A stretch of DNA of 64,000 bases from Cellulomonas persica (GTDB taxonomy: Bacteria > Actinomycetota > Actinomycetes > Actinomycetales > Cellulomonadaceae). The stretch is taken from NCBI RefSeq assembly GCF_007989825.1, contig NZ_BJUA01000003.1:124001-188000 (forward strand). The letters run 5' to 3'. The position numbers and the translations under genes were made by a program. Under the pieces are notes generated by a model. It worked only from the letters and a program-made list of their open reading frames with translations. It did no database searches and was not told where the DNA came from. Positions 51,829 through 59,674 of the stretch are shown here, one piece after another; the first letter of the stretch is position 1; every line of letters starts with the position of its first letter.

Positions 51829-52711
51829 AGCGGCCCTCCGCGCGCCAGAACACGACCGCGCCGACGACGAGGAAGCCGACGGCCCAGACCGCGCCCCACA
51901 GCCACAGCAGCGGGTCCTGCGGCACCTCCGACAACAGGCACGAGCGCACGAGCTGCAGGAACAGCGCGACGGGCTGGTACTGCATGACGAGGCTCAGCGC
52001 GCCGTGCCCCGCGTACGCGGCGATCGAGAAGAACACGCCCGAGACGTAGCGCAGCAGGCGCACCGCGACGGGGATGAGGTTCGTCGCGTCGCGCACGTCG
52101 AGCACGAGCCGCGCGCAGATCATGGACAGTCCCGCGCAGAAGCCGAAGAGCAGCGCCATCGCGCCCGGCAGCAGCAGCCACTCCCAGCGCGGCGGCTCGC
52201 CGACGATCGGCAGCAGCACGAGCAGCACGCCGATCGCGGGCAGCAGCAGCAGGAACTCGGCGAGCGCGACCGAGACCGGCAGCGCGGCGCGCGGGAAGCG
52301 CACGCTGCGCACGAGCGACAGGTTGCTGGTGATCGACTTCGCCCCGGTCGTCGCGCTCGCCGCGATGAACGAGAAGATGAAGATGCCGACCGAGAGGAAC
52401 GCGGGGTAGTTGTCGACGCCGCGCGACGTGTCCAGCAGCAGCCCGAAGATGAGGAAGTACGAGCCGGCCAGCAGCAGCGGGTTGAGCGCGGCCCACAACT
52501 GGCCGAGCACATTGTTCTGGTTGCGCTCGTAGGCACGCGCGGTCGCCAGCTCGATGACGAACGCACGCCGCTCCCACAGCTGACGCAGGTAACGGACGAG
52601 TCCCGGAGGGGTGTCCACCCGCTCGAGGCCGTACTCGTGGGCGAGCTCCGCCACCTGCGAGGCTGACCACGGCGGGTCGACCTCGAGGGCGGGCCACCGG
52701 CGTCCGGTCAC
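51815..52711 (-). CDS. Polysaccharide ABC exporter permease (Wzm/TagG-like)
   Basis: A 298-residue ABC-2 permease with six helices after a cytoplasmic N-terminus of about 65 residues. RNQNNVLGQLWAALNPLL is the characteristic start of the first helix in O-antigen/teichoic-acid exporters. Together with the ATPase it moves a lipid-linked polymer across the membrane. GTG 52711 overlaps the sugar-dehydrogenase stop (GTGA). Confidence 0.92.
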   Translation of the reverse strand: MTGRRWPALEVDPPWSASQVAELAHEYGLERVDTPPGLVRYLRQLWERRAFVIELATARAYERNQNNVLGQLWAALNPLLLAGSYFLIFGLLLDTSRGVDNYPAFLSVGIFIFSFIAASATTGAKSITSNLSLVRSVRFPRAALPVSVALAEFLLLLPAIGVLLVLLPIVGEPPRWEWLLLPGAMALLFGFCAGLSMICARLVLDVRDATNLIPVAVRLLRYVSGVFFSIAAYAGHGALSLVMQYQPVALFLQLVRSCLLSEVPQDPLLWLWGAVWAVGFLVVGAVVFWRAEGRYGRD

Positions 52712-53967
52712 AGACGATGTGCCTTCTCGGGGCTCACCACGCCGCGGGTGTCGAAGAACCGCTTCGCACCACCGACGAGCGCGTCGACGTCGTAGACCTT
52801 GTGGTTCTGCACCAGCACGACGAGGTCGGCCTCGGCGACCGCCTTCTCGAGGTCCTCCTCACGCGGCATCGTCGTGCCGTGCACGCCCCAGTTCGTCACG
52901 TACGGGTCGTGGAACCGCACCTCGGCACCGAGCTCGGCGAGCGACTTGGCCAGGTCGACCGCGGGCGACTCACGCTGGTCGGCGATGTCCGGCTTGTAGG
53001 TCACGCCGAGGAGCAGGATGCGCGCGCCCTTCGTGGCCAGGCCGTCGTCGTTGAGGATGTTCTGCGCGCGGCTCGCGACGTAGCGCGGCATCGTCGCGTT
53101 GATCTCCTGCGCGAGCTCGACGAACCGGAACGGGTAGCCGAGGCGGCTGCGCACGTTGTAGCTCAGGTAGTTCGGGTCGATCGGGATGCAGTGCCCGCCG
53201 ACGCCCGGACCCGGGTAGAACGCCTGGAAGCCGAACGGCTTCGTCTTCGCCAGGCGGATGACGTCCCACAGGTCGATGCCGAGCTCGTGGCAGAACCGCG
53301 CCATCTCGTTGACGAGCGCGATGTTGATGTGCCGGAACGTGTTCTCGAGCAGCTTGGCGGTCTCGGCCTCACGCGTGCCCGACGCCGGCACGACCGTGTC
53401 GATGAACTTGCCGTAGAACGTCACCGCGCGCTCGGTGCACAGCGGCGTGCAGCCGCCCACGACCTTCGGCGTGTTCTTGATGCCGTACACCGGGTTGCCC
53501 GGGTCGACGCGCTCGGGGGAGAACGCCAGGTGGATGTCCTTGCCGACCTCGAGGCCGCCGGCCTCCAGCGCGGGCTTGACGAGCTCCTCGGTCGTGCCCG
53601 GGTACGTCGTGGACTCGAGCACGACGAGTGTGCCCGGCTGCAGGTTGCGCGCGACCGTCGCGGTCGCGGAGCGCACGGGGCCGAGGTCCGGACCGCCGTC
53701 CTCCGACAGGGGGGTCGGGACGCAGATCACGATCGTCTGCGCGCCCGCCAGCTCGGTCTCGTCGGTCGTCGCCCGGAAGCCCGCGGCCCGCATCGCGGCG
53801 ACGTCGGCGTCCGACAGGTCGTCCACGTGGGAGACGCCGGAGTTGAGCCCGTCGACCACGGCCTGGTTCACGTCGAACCCGGTCACCGACAGACCCGCGC
53901 GGCTCGCCTCCTGTGCGAGCGGCAGTCCGACGTAGCCCAGTCCGACGATGACGAGATCTGCAGGCAT
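52708..53967 (-). CDS. Nucleotide-sugar (UDP-sugar) 6-dehydrogenase
   Basis: A 419-residue dehydrogenase of the UDP-glucose/GDP-mannose family that oxidises the C6 hydroxyl to a uronate with two NAD+. LVIVGLGYVGLPLA is the NAD-binding fold; PGPGVGGHCIPIDPNYL carries the catalytic cysteine. The GVGGHCIPIDP form and SPERVDPGN resemble WbpA/WecC (UDP-HexNAc dehydrogenases) more than plain UDP-glucose dehydrogenase. ATG 53967 begins at family homology; an ATG six codons upstream (53985) cannot be excluded. It heads the five-gene exporter operon, so the exported polymer probably contains a uronic acid. Confidence 0.9.
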   Translation of the reverse strand: MPADLVIVGLGYVGLPLAQEASRAGLSVTGFDVNQAVVDGLNSGVSHVDDLSDADVAAMRAAGFRATTDETELAGAQTIVICVPTPLSEDGGPDLGPVRSATATVARNLQPGTLVVLESTTYPGTTEELVKPALEAGGLEVGKDIHLAFSPERVDPGNPVYGIKNTPKVVGGCTPLCTERAVTFYGKFIDTVVPASGTREAETAKLLENTFRHINIALVNEMARFCHELGIDLWDVIRLAKTKPFGFQAFYPGPGVGGHCIPIDPNYLSYNVRSRLGYPFRFVELAQEINATMPRYVASRAQNILNDDGLATKGARILLLGVTYKPDIADQRESPAVDLAKSLAELGAEVRFHDPYVTNWGVHGTTMPREEDLEKAVAEADLVVLVQNHKVYDVDALVGGAKRFFDTRGVVSPEKAHRL

Positions 53968-54034
53968 GGTGAGGAGTCTTCCCATCGGAGTGAGAGTCGG
54001 GGCGGCCGCGCGCGTGGCCCGGCACCGTCGAAGA

Positions 54035-54086
54035 ATGCTACCTGAGCCCTGTCCGGGACCAGGCGCACCCGTGGGCGAACTACCCT
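54035..54086. promoter_or_regulatory. Divergent promoters of the exporter operon and the tandem-SGNH gene
   Basis: On the minus strand TAGCAT (54040-54035) lies about 70 nt before the dehydrogenase start; on the plus strand TACCCT (54081-54086) lies about 60 nt before the SGNH gene. No convincing -35 elements. Confidence 0.4.
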
Positions 54087-54147
54087 GGTGCGGTTGTCAG
54101 GGCGCGATGGCTCGCCTGCACACGACGGACGAAGGACGAACGAGGCG

Positions 54148-55938
54148 ATGCAGGACGTGAGCCGGCGGCTGCTGCGCGGACGCAGCGGGAAGGCCGCGGT
54201 GATCGGCGTCGCGGTCCTGCTCGCGACCGTCGTCGTGTGGCTCCTGGTCGCGGCGCGCCACGACCCGGCGGTCCCCGTCTCGCCGGTCCCCACGCAGGCC
54301 GCGCAGGACGTTCCGCAGGTCGACGGCCGGCGGTGCCTGACCGGTGCGCGGGCGGCCACCCCGGTCGCGTGCGAGCTCGGGGCGCCCGACGCGCAGCCCT
54401 CCCTGGCCGTCGTCGGGGACGCGGCGGCCGAGGCGCTGCTGCCCGCGCTGGCGGTGCTCGCGGAGGAGAACGGCTGGCGCCTGACGACCGACCTGCGCGA
54501 CGGCTGCCAGCTCGTCGACGCCGCGGTCACCACCGCGGGCGGCGACCGCGTCGACTGCGGTCGGCCGTACGACGCGCGGCTGCGACGGCTCACGCACGAC
54601 CCCGGCATCAGCCACGTGCTGCTCGTCGGCTCGGCCGGGACGACGGCGTGCACCGGCGCGGGCTGCGACGAGCCGGACCGCGCCGTGCTGGTGCGTGAGC
54701 TGCGGCAGACGGTCCGCGCGCTGCAGAAGGCCGGCAAGGACGTCGTGGCGGTGCGCGAGCTCGGCGTGCCGTCGCAGGACCTGCCGGCGTGCGTCGCGCA
54801 GCGACCGCGCGACCTCGACGACTGCGGGTTCGACGCGCCGCAGGTCCAGGGGGCGCTGGCCGCCGCGGCGCGGCGCGAGCTCGTGCCGGTCGTCGACCTC
54901 ACCGACCGGATGTGCTCGGAGGGGTGGTGCCCGGCCGTGGCCGACGGCGTGCTGCGGTACCGGCCGGACGGGCGGCTCACGGCGAGCTACGCACGCACCC
55001 TGAGCGACGTCCTCGGTGCCCGGCTCGCTGCTGCCGGCGTCGTGGCGGGCCCGTCGGACCTGCTCGGGGCCGGTGTGCTGCGCCCGGACCCGAGCGCGTC
55101 GGACGCGGGCCGGGTCGTCGACGAGGTGCCGTGGCTCACGCCGCCCGTCGCGAGCGCGACGCACGACGCGGCCGACCCGTACGTCGAGGGGTGCCACCAG
55201 AACCAGGCGGACGACGAGGCGCTCTCGTGTACCTACGGCGCGGCCGGCTCGAGCACGGTGATCGCGCTCGTCGGGGACTCGCACGCGGCCCAGTGGCAGC
55301 CCGCGTTGCGCGCGGTCGCCCAGGAGCGGGGCTGGCTCTTGCGCACGTACACCAAGTCCGCGTGCCTGTTCGCCGACGTCAGCGTGTGGAACGGCGCCCA
55401 GGACGGCGCCTACGAGTCGTGCACCGCGTGGTCCCGCAACGTCGTCGACGCGCTGCGCGCCGACCCGCCCACCGTGCTGATCCCGGTCTCGACGGGGCGG
55501 TACGCGCTGGCGACCGACGACGGCCCGCTGCGCGACGAGGCGGCGATCGTCGACGGCATGGTCCGCACGTGGAGCGCGGTCGCGCAGACCGGGACCCGCG
55601 TGCTCCCGATCGTCGACACCCCGTGGCTCGACGAGGACATGCGCGCATGCGTGCGGGAGAACCCCGAGCACCTGTCGGCGTGCGCCGTGCCGCGCGACCG
55701 CGCGGTGGCGAAGTCCGCGCGGGCATGGCAGGACGCGGCGGTCGCCCGCGTCGCCGACGCGGCGCTCGTCGACCTCACCGACGTGGTCTGCCCGGCCGAC
55801 CGGTGCGCACCCGTGATCGGCAACGTGCTGGTCTGGCGGGACGCCCACCACCTCACCGCGACGTACGCGCTGTCGACCACGCCCTTCCTCGACGAACGGC
55901 TCACACCGCTCGTCGAGGCCGCCTCGGCGCACCGGTAA
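54148..55938 (+). CDS. Membrane-anchored protein with two tandem SGNH domains, the first degenerate
   Basis: A 596-residue protein: a cytoplasmic basic N-terminus, one helix (about residues 16-36) and two extracytoplasmic SGNH-hydrolase-like domains of about 260 residues. The second has LVGDSHAAQW with Ser378, and WRDAHHLT with Asp565 and His568, a complete triad. The first has VVGDAAAEA at residues 88-96 (no serine) and YRPDGRLT (Arg in place of His), so it should be inactive. Both resemble the SGNH ends of the two acyltransferase-3 proteins in this island, but no acyltransferase domain is attached. It may deacetylate or transfer acetyl to a surface glycan. ATG 54148 follows GAAGGA and GAGG. 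The next gene starts 10 bp later. Confidence 0.85.
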   Translation: MQDVSRRLLRGRSGKAAVIGVAVLLATVVVWLLVAARHDPAVPVSPVPTQAAQDVPQVDGRRCLTGARAATPVACELGAPDAQPSLAVVGDAAAEALLPALAVLAEENGWRLTTDLRDGCQLVDAAVTTAGGDRVDCGRPYDARLRRLTHDPGISHVLLVGSAGTTACTGAGCDEPDRAVLVRELRQTVRALQKAGKDVVAVRELGVPSQDLPACVAQRPRDLDDCGFDAPQVQGALAAAARRELVPVVDLTDRMCSEGWCPAVADGVLRYRPDGRLTASYARTLSDVLGARLAAAGVVAGPSDLLGAGVLRPDPSASDAGRVVDEVPWLTPPVASATHDAADPYVEGCHQNQADDEALSCTYGAAGSSTVIALVGDSHAAQWQPALRAVAQERGWLLRTYTKSACLFADVSVWNGAQDGAYESCTAWSRNVVDALRADPPTVLIPVSTGRYALATDDGPLRDEAAIVDGMVRTWSAVAQTGTRVLPIVDTPWLDEDMRACVRENPEHLSACAVPRDRAVAKSARAWQDAAVARVADAALVDLTDVVCPADRCAPVIGNVLVWRDAHHLTATYALSTTPFLDERLTPLVEAASAHR

Positions 55939-55941
55939 GGT
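55936..55941 (+). promoter_or_regulatory. -10 motif TAAGGT overlapping the upstream stop codon
   Basis: TAAGGT ends 7 nt before the GTG at 55949; its TAA is also the stop codon of the SGNH gene. A leaderless internal promoter is likely. Confidence 0.5.
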
Positions 55942-55948
55942 GGCCGTC

Positions 55949-57124
55949 GTGCAACGACGACTGCTGGTGATGGTGGCGGGCGTCGGGCTCGTCGTGGTGG
56001 CGGGGCTCCTGGGCGCCCTGGCGGGATGGGGCCGGCTGGTCGACGCCGTCCTGGTCGTGCTCGCGGGTGTCGGGGTGGTGCTGCTCCTCGACCTGCGCCG
56101 ACGTGCGGGCGAGTCCACGGTGCTGTTCCGCCGCGCGGCCGAGCGCGACCGCGAGCTGTCGCGGCAGGTCGGGGCGCTGGCCCGAGCGCGCGGAGCCGCA
56201 GCGCCCGGCACCTCGTCGCCCGGTACCTCGTCGCGCACGGTGACGGCCGACCTCGAGCGGCAGGTCGCCGCCCTCGGCGAGCAGCTCGCCGCGGTCAGCG
56301 CGTCGCTGGTCGACGCCGTCAGCGAGCCCGTGCAGCGGGTCCTCGGGCCCGATGGCCAGGTCGAGCAGATGGAGCGGCGCGTCATCGGCTCGTTCGAGGC
56401 CGAGCGCCTGCAGGCCGCCGAGCGGCACCGTGAGCTCACCGCCGCCTTCGCGCAGCAGGGCGAGCTGGTCCAGAGCGAGACCAAGCGCACGGTCGACGCG
56501 CTGACGACCGTCGCGCGCGACGAGACGCGCCAGGTCGAGGCTCTGCTCCAGATCGTCCCCGGTGTCGACCGCAACGCCCTGCTGCCGCCGAGCGGCCGGT
56601 GGGCGATGGACGCCCGCTCGATCGGGCACCTCCTGGACATCGTCCGCGCCCGCGCGCCGCGGCTCGTCGTCGAGCTCGGCGGCGGCACCTCGACCATCTG
56701 GCTCGGCTACGAGCAGCGGGAGCGGCAGGGGCGCGTCGTCAGCGTCGACCACGACCCCACGTTCGCGGGGCTCACCGGCGAGTCCGTCTCCCGGCACGGC
56801 CTCGACGACGTCGTGGACGTCCGGCTCGCGGAGCTCACCGAGCGGCCCGACGGCGCGTCCTGGTACGACACCGCTGTCCTCGAGGATCTCGAGGGCATCG
56901 ACCTGCTGCTCGTCGACGGCCCTCCGGGGCACACGGGTCAGAAGAACCGGTCCTTCGCGCTGCCGTACTTCATCTCGCGACTGAGCCCGGACGCGGTCGT
57001 GCTGCTCGATGACGCCAACCGCCCCGACGAGCAGGAGATCGTCGACGAGTGGTGCCGCGAGTTCGACCTCGAGCAGGTCGACGCCGGCGTGTCGCGCCTC
57101 GCGGTGCTGCGGCCGCGCCGGTAG
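55949..57124 (+). CDS. Membrane coiled-coil protein with a C-terminal class I methyltransferase domain
   Basis: A 391-residue protein. Two N-terminal helices (about residues 5-45) are followed by a long helical, probably coiled-coil region (55-205) with MERRV at 141-145 and FEAERLQAAER after it. From about residue 225 a SAM-dependent methyltransferase fold follows: LVVELGGGTSTIWLG is motif I, VVSVDHDP motif II and LLLVDGPPG motif IV. The methylated substrate is probably a glycan or its lipid carrier at the inner face of the membrane. GTG 55949 is chosen because TAAGGT lies 7 nt upstream; GTG 55940 is an alternative. A shorter paralogue without the catalytic domain lies at 61933. Confidence 0.8.
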   Translation: MQRRLLVMVAGVGLVVVAGLLGALAGWGRLVDAVLVVLAGVGVVLLLDLRRRAGESTVLFRRAAERDRELSRQVGALARARGAAAPGTSSPGTSSRTVTADLERQVAALGEQLAAVSASLVDAVSEPVQRVLGPDGQVEQMERRVIGSFEAERLQAAERHRELTAAFAQQGELVQSETKRTVDALTTVARDETRQVEALLQIVPGVDRNALLPPSGRWAMDARSIGHLLDIVRARAPRLVVELGGGTSTIWLGYEQRERQGRVVSVDHDPTFAGLTGESVSRHGLDDVVDVRLAELTERPDGASWYDTAVLEDLEGIDLLLVDGPPGHTGQKNRSFALPYFISRLSPDAVVLLDDANRPDEQEIVDEWCREFDLEQVDAGVSRLAVLRPRR

Positions 57125-57135
57125 CACCCGGCCGT

Positions 57136-57157
57136 CCCGGTCGCGCCCGCGACCGGG
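57136..57157. terminator. Hairpin between the convergent methyltransferase and glycosyltransferase genes
   Basis: CCCGGTCGC pairs perfectly with GCGACCGGG (9 bp, 4-nt loop), 11 bp after the methyltransferase stop. An alternative longer pairing, AGCACCCGG with CCGGGTGCT, spans 57123-57161. Confidence 0.6.
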
Positions 57158-57196
57158 TGCTGCGCGGCCGGGACGTGCCTCGGTCCGGGACGCGCC

Positions 57197-59674
57197 TCAG
57201 GACGCCAGGATCGTGGCGACCTGCTTGGCGTAGCTCGCGCGGCTGAACCGCTCCTCGACCCGCCGCACGGCCAGCTCGGACTGCGCGCGGTACAGCTCGG
57301 GGTCGGCGTAGTAGCGCTCGACCAGCTCGCTGGTCTCGGCCGGGGTCGCGTACAGCGCCGCGTCGCCGAACGTCGCCTCCATCTCGCGGGGCAGGATCGC
57401 GACGAGACCCGTCGCGAGCGCCTCGAGGACGGCACGCCCGAACGCGTCGTACGCCTCCGGGTGCTGGTGGTAGACGAAGAAGTCGAGCGAGTTCAGGAAG
57501 GTCCGCACCGGCATCTCGTCGGCGTCGAACACGAGCCACGTCGGCGGGGTCGGTGCGCCCAGGACCTCGCTCGGCGCCTTGCGGCCGCCCATCGCGCGGA
57601 CCTCGACCGAGCCGTCGGCCGGGTACGCCGCGAGCAGCGTCTCGCGGTCGGCGGGCCACTTCATCGCGTTGTCGCGCGAGTGGCGGCCGATCACCGGCCG
57701 GTCCGAGCGGAACGAGGTGCGCTCGGACCGCCACTCGTCCACGTCGATGATGCCGGGGAAGTCGTAGTCCGCGAGCTCGCCCGGCGCGACGTCGTCCTCG
57801 ATCGCGGCGCGCGCGGTCGGACCCTGCGGGACCCACAGCGCGCGACGGCCGAACACGGCCTCGGCGTGCGCCGAGACGTCCTGCACCACGTAGCGCAGGT
57901 CGCTGCCGTCGCGCTCGCTCGGCGCCTGGTTGGCGACGACGACGAGCCGCTCGACCTGCAGCTTCGACGGGTGCGCGGGCGGGAACTGCAGCAGCGGCGG
58001 GTAACGCAGCGCGAGCAGCTCCACGACGTCCTCGTCGTCCTCGAGCACGCGCGTGACCTCGCCCGCGTGGATGAGCGCGCGGATGGGCTCGCACAGCAGC
58101 CGGTCGTCGGTGCTCATGAAGCGCAGCGCGTCGAGGTGCAGGATGCCGACGGTCCGGCCCGCGGCGCGCAGCGCGGCGACCTCCTCGAGCATCGAGCGCT
58201 GGGGGCCACCGAGGAACCGCCAGTCGCCCGCGAGCACGACGTCGAACCGGCGCGGAGCGGCGGGCGTGACTTGGAACCGCACGGGCACGGGGACGGGCGC
58301 CTGGGCCTGCGTGGGCGTCGAGCCGATCACGAGGTTCTTCGGCTGGGTGTTGGCGTGCCAGTGCCGGTAGGCGTCCTTGTAGGCCACGCGGGCGGGATGG
58401 TTCCAGCCGGGTGCGAAGTCGGGGCTCGACAACGACCCCGCGCGCACGCGCATGACCGACAGCGGGAGGCGGATCTCGACGTGCGGCTGCTCGGCGTACC
58501 GGTCGAGCCGCATCATGAGCTCGGTGTCGGAGGCGCGGCGCGTCGGGATGAACCCTCCGACGGCCAGAGCGAGGTCGCGTCGGAACAGCAGCGACGACAC
58601 GTTCGCGAACACGTGCGCGTAGCCCGGGCGCTGGGCGACGAGCCGCTCGTCGGTGCGCATGCACCAGCCGATGCTGGAGGGGATCGACGGATCCTCGAGG
58701 AGCGGTCGCACCTGGCGCTCGATGCGCTCGGGGTGGGACCAGTCGTCGTCGTCCTGGTTCGCGACGAAGACGCCGCGCGCGGCCTCGAGCGCCGCGTTGC
58801 GCGCGAGGTACGTGCCGCCGTTCGTCGGCATGCGCAGCACGCGCACCCGCGGGTCGAGCGCGGCCAGCGCGTCGAGCACGTCGCCGTACTCGGCGGGGGA
58901 GGCGTCGTCGACGACGATCAGCTCGACGTTGGTCCACGTCTGGCGCAGCACCGAGGTCGCGGCGTGCACCACGTACGGCAGCTCCGGCTTGAACGTGGTC
59001 ATGACGACGCTCACGAGCGGTCCGTCGACCGCCGGCAGGTCGTCGGGCGCGGCGAGCCGTTCGAACCCCGTGACGTCGGTGCGCAGCACGGGCTTGATGA
59101 GCTCCGCGCGCTCGAACCGGCGCCGGAACCGGTGGACCCACTCCTCCTCGTCGGCGAACGGGCTCGCCGTCTGGGGGTTGGCGAGGTCCATGCGGAGGTA
59201 GTTGTAGCCCGTCTCCTTGAGGAACTTGCTGTGCTGGATCACCTCGCGCGCGCCGACGTAGTCCTCGCGTGCGAACAGCAGCTCGGCGAGCAGCTTGCGG
59301 TACGGCCGGGCGTCGCGCTCGGGGAGCCCGGGGACTGCCTCGCGGAGCAGCTCGATGCCGACGGCCTGGTCGTCGGGCATGAGGTTCTGCAGCGCGACGA
59401 CGCGCCCGAGCGACGCGAGCCACCGGTGGTCGGTGGCGAGCGACGGGCGCGCGACGACCTCGTCGAGGCGAGCGGTGCCGCCGGTGGCGAGGTAGGCGAG
59501 CAGCTCGCGTGCGCCGTACGAGCGCGAGCGCAGCGCGGTGTTCTCGAGCGCCGAGGAGGACCGCCGCGAGACCACGTCGGCGTAGTCGTGCAGGAGCCTT
59601 TGCGCCGGCGGCTGCAGGGCCACGAGCGGTCGACGGTCCGACTCCGGCGGCGCTTGCGTGCTCGAGATCGACAC
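57197..59674 (-). CDS. Bifunctional glycosyltransferase: GT2 plus GT4-like domain
   Basis: An 825-residue cytoplasmic protein. Residues 1-205 are helical. A GT-A family 2 domain follows (about 215-450): LVSVVMTTFKPELPYV, IVVDDASPAEYGD with nucleotide-binding Asp, and NQDDDDWSHPERI with the metal-binding DxD. The C-terminal third is GT-B-like and ends in PEAYDAFGRAVLEALATG, the E-x7-E motif of GT4 enzymes. Two transferase activities would add two sugars in turn. GTG 59674 follows GGAGG and abuts the acyltransferase stop (TGAGTG). A paralogue starts beyond the right end of the window. Confidence 0.88.
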   Translation of the reverse strand: MSISSTQAPPESDRRPLVALQPPAQRLLHDYADVVSRRSSSALENTALRSRSYGARELLAYLATGGTARLDEVVARPSLATDHRWLASLGRVVALQNLMPDDQAVGIELLREAVPGLPERDARPYRKLLAELLFAREDYVGAREVIQHSKFLKETGYNYLRMDLANPQTASPFADEEEWVHRFRRRFERAELIKPVLRTDVTGFERLAAPDDLPAVDGPLVSVVMTTFKPELPYVVHAATSVLRQTWTNVELIVVDDASPAEYGDVLDALAALDPRVRVLRMPTNGGTYLARNAALEAARGVFVANQDDDDWSHPERIERQVRPLLEDPSIPSSIGWCMRTDERLVAQRPGYAHVFANVSSLLFRRDLALAVGGFIPTRRASDTELMMRLDRYAEQPHVEIRLPLSVMRVRAGSLSSPDFAPGWNHPARVAYKDAYRHWHANTQPKNLVIGSTPTQAQAPVPVPVRFQVTPAAPRRFDVVLAGDWRFLGGPQRSMLEEVAALRAAGRTVGILHLDALRFMSTDDRLLCEPIRALIHAGEVTRVLEDDEDVVELLALRYPPLLQFPPAHPSKLQVERLVVVANQAPSERDGSDLRYVVQDVSAHAEAVFGRRALWVPQGPTARAAIEDDVAPGELADYDFPGIIDVDEWRSERTSFRSDRPVIGRHSRDNAMKWPADRETLLAAYPADGSVEVRAMGGRKAPSEVLGAPTPPTWLVFDADEMPVRTFLNSLDFFVYHQHPEAYDAFGRAVLEALATGLVAILPREMEATFGDAALYATPAETSELVERYYADPELYRAQSELAVRRVEERFSRASYAKQVATILAS

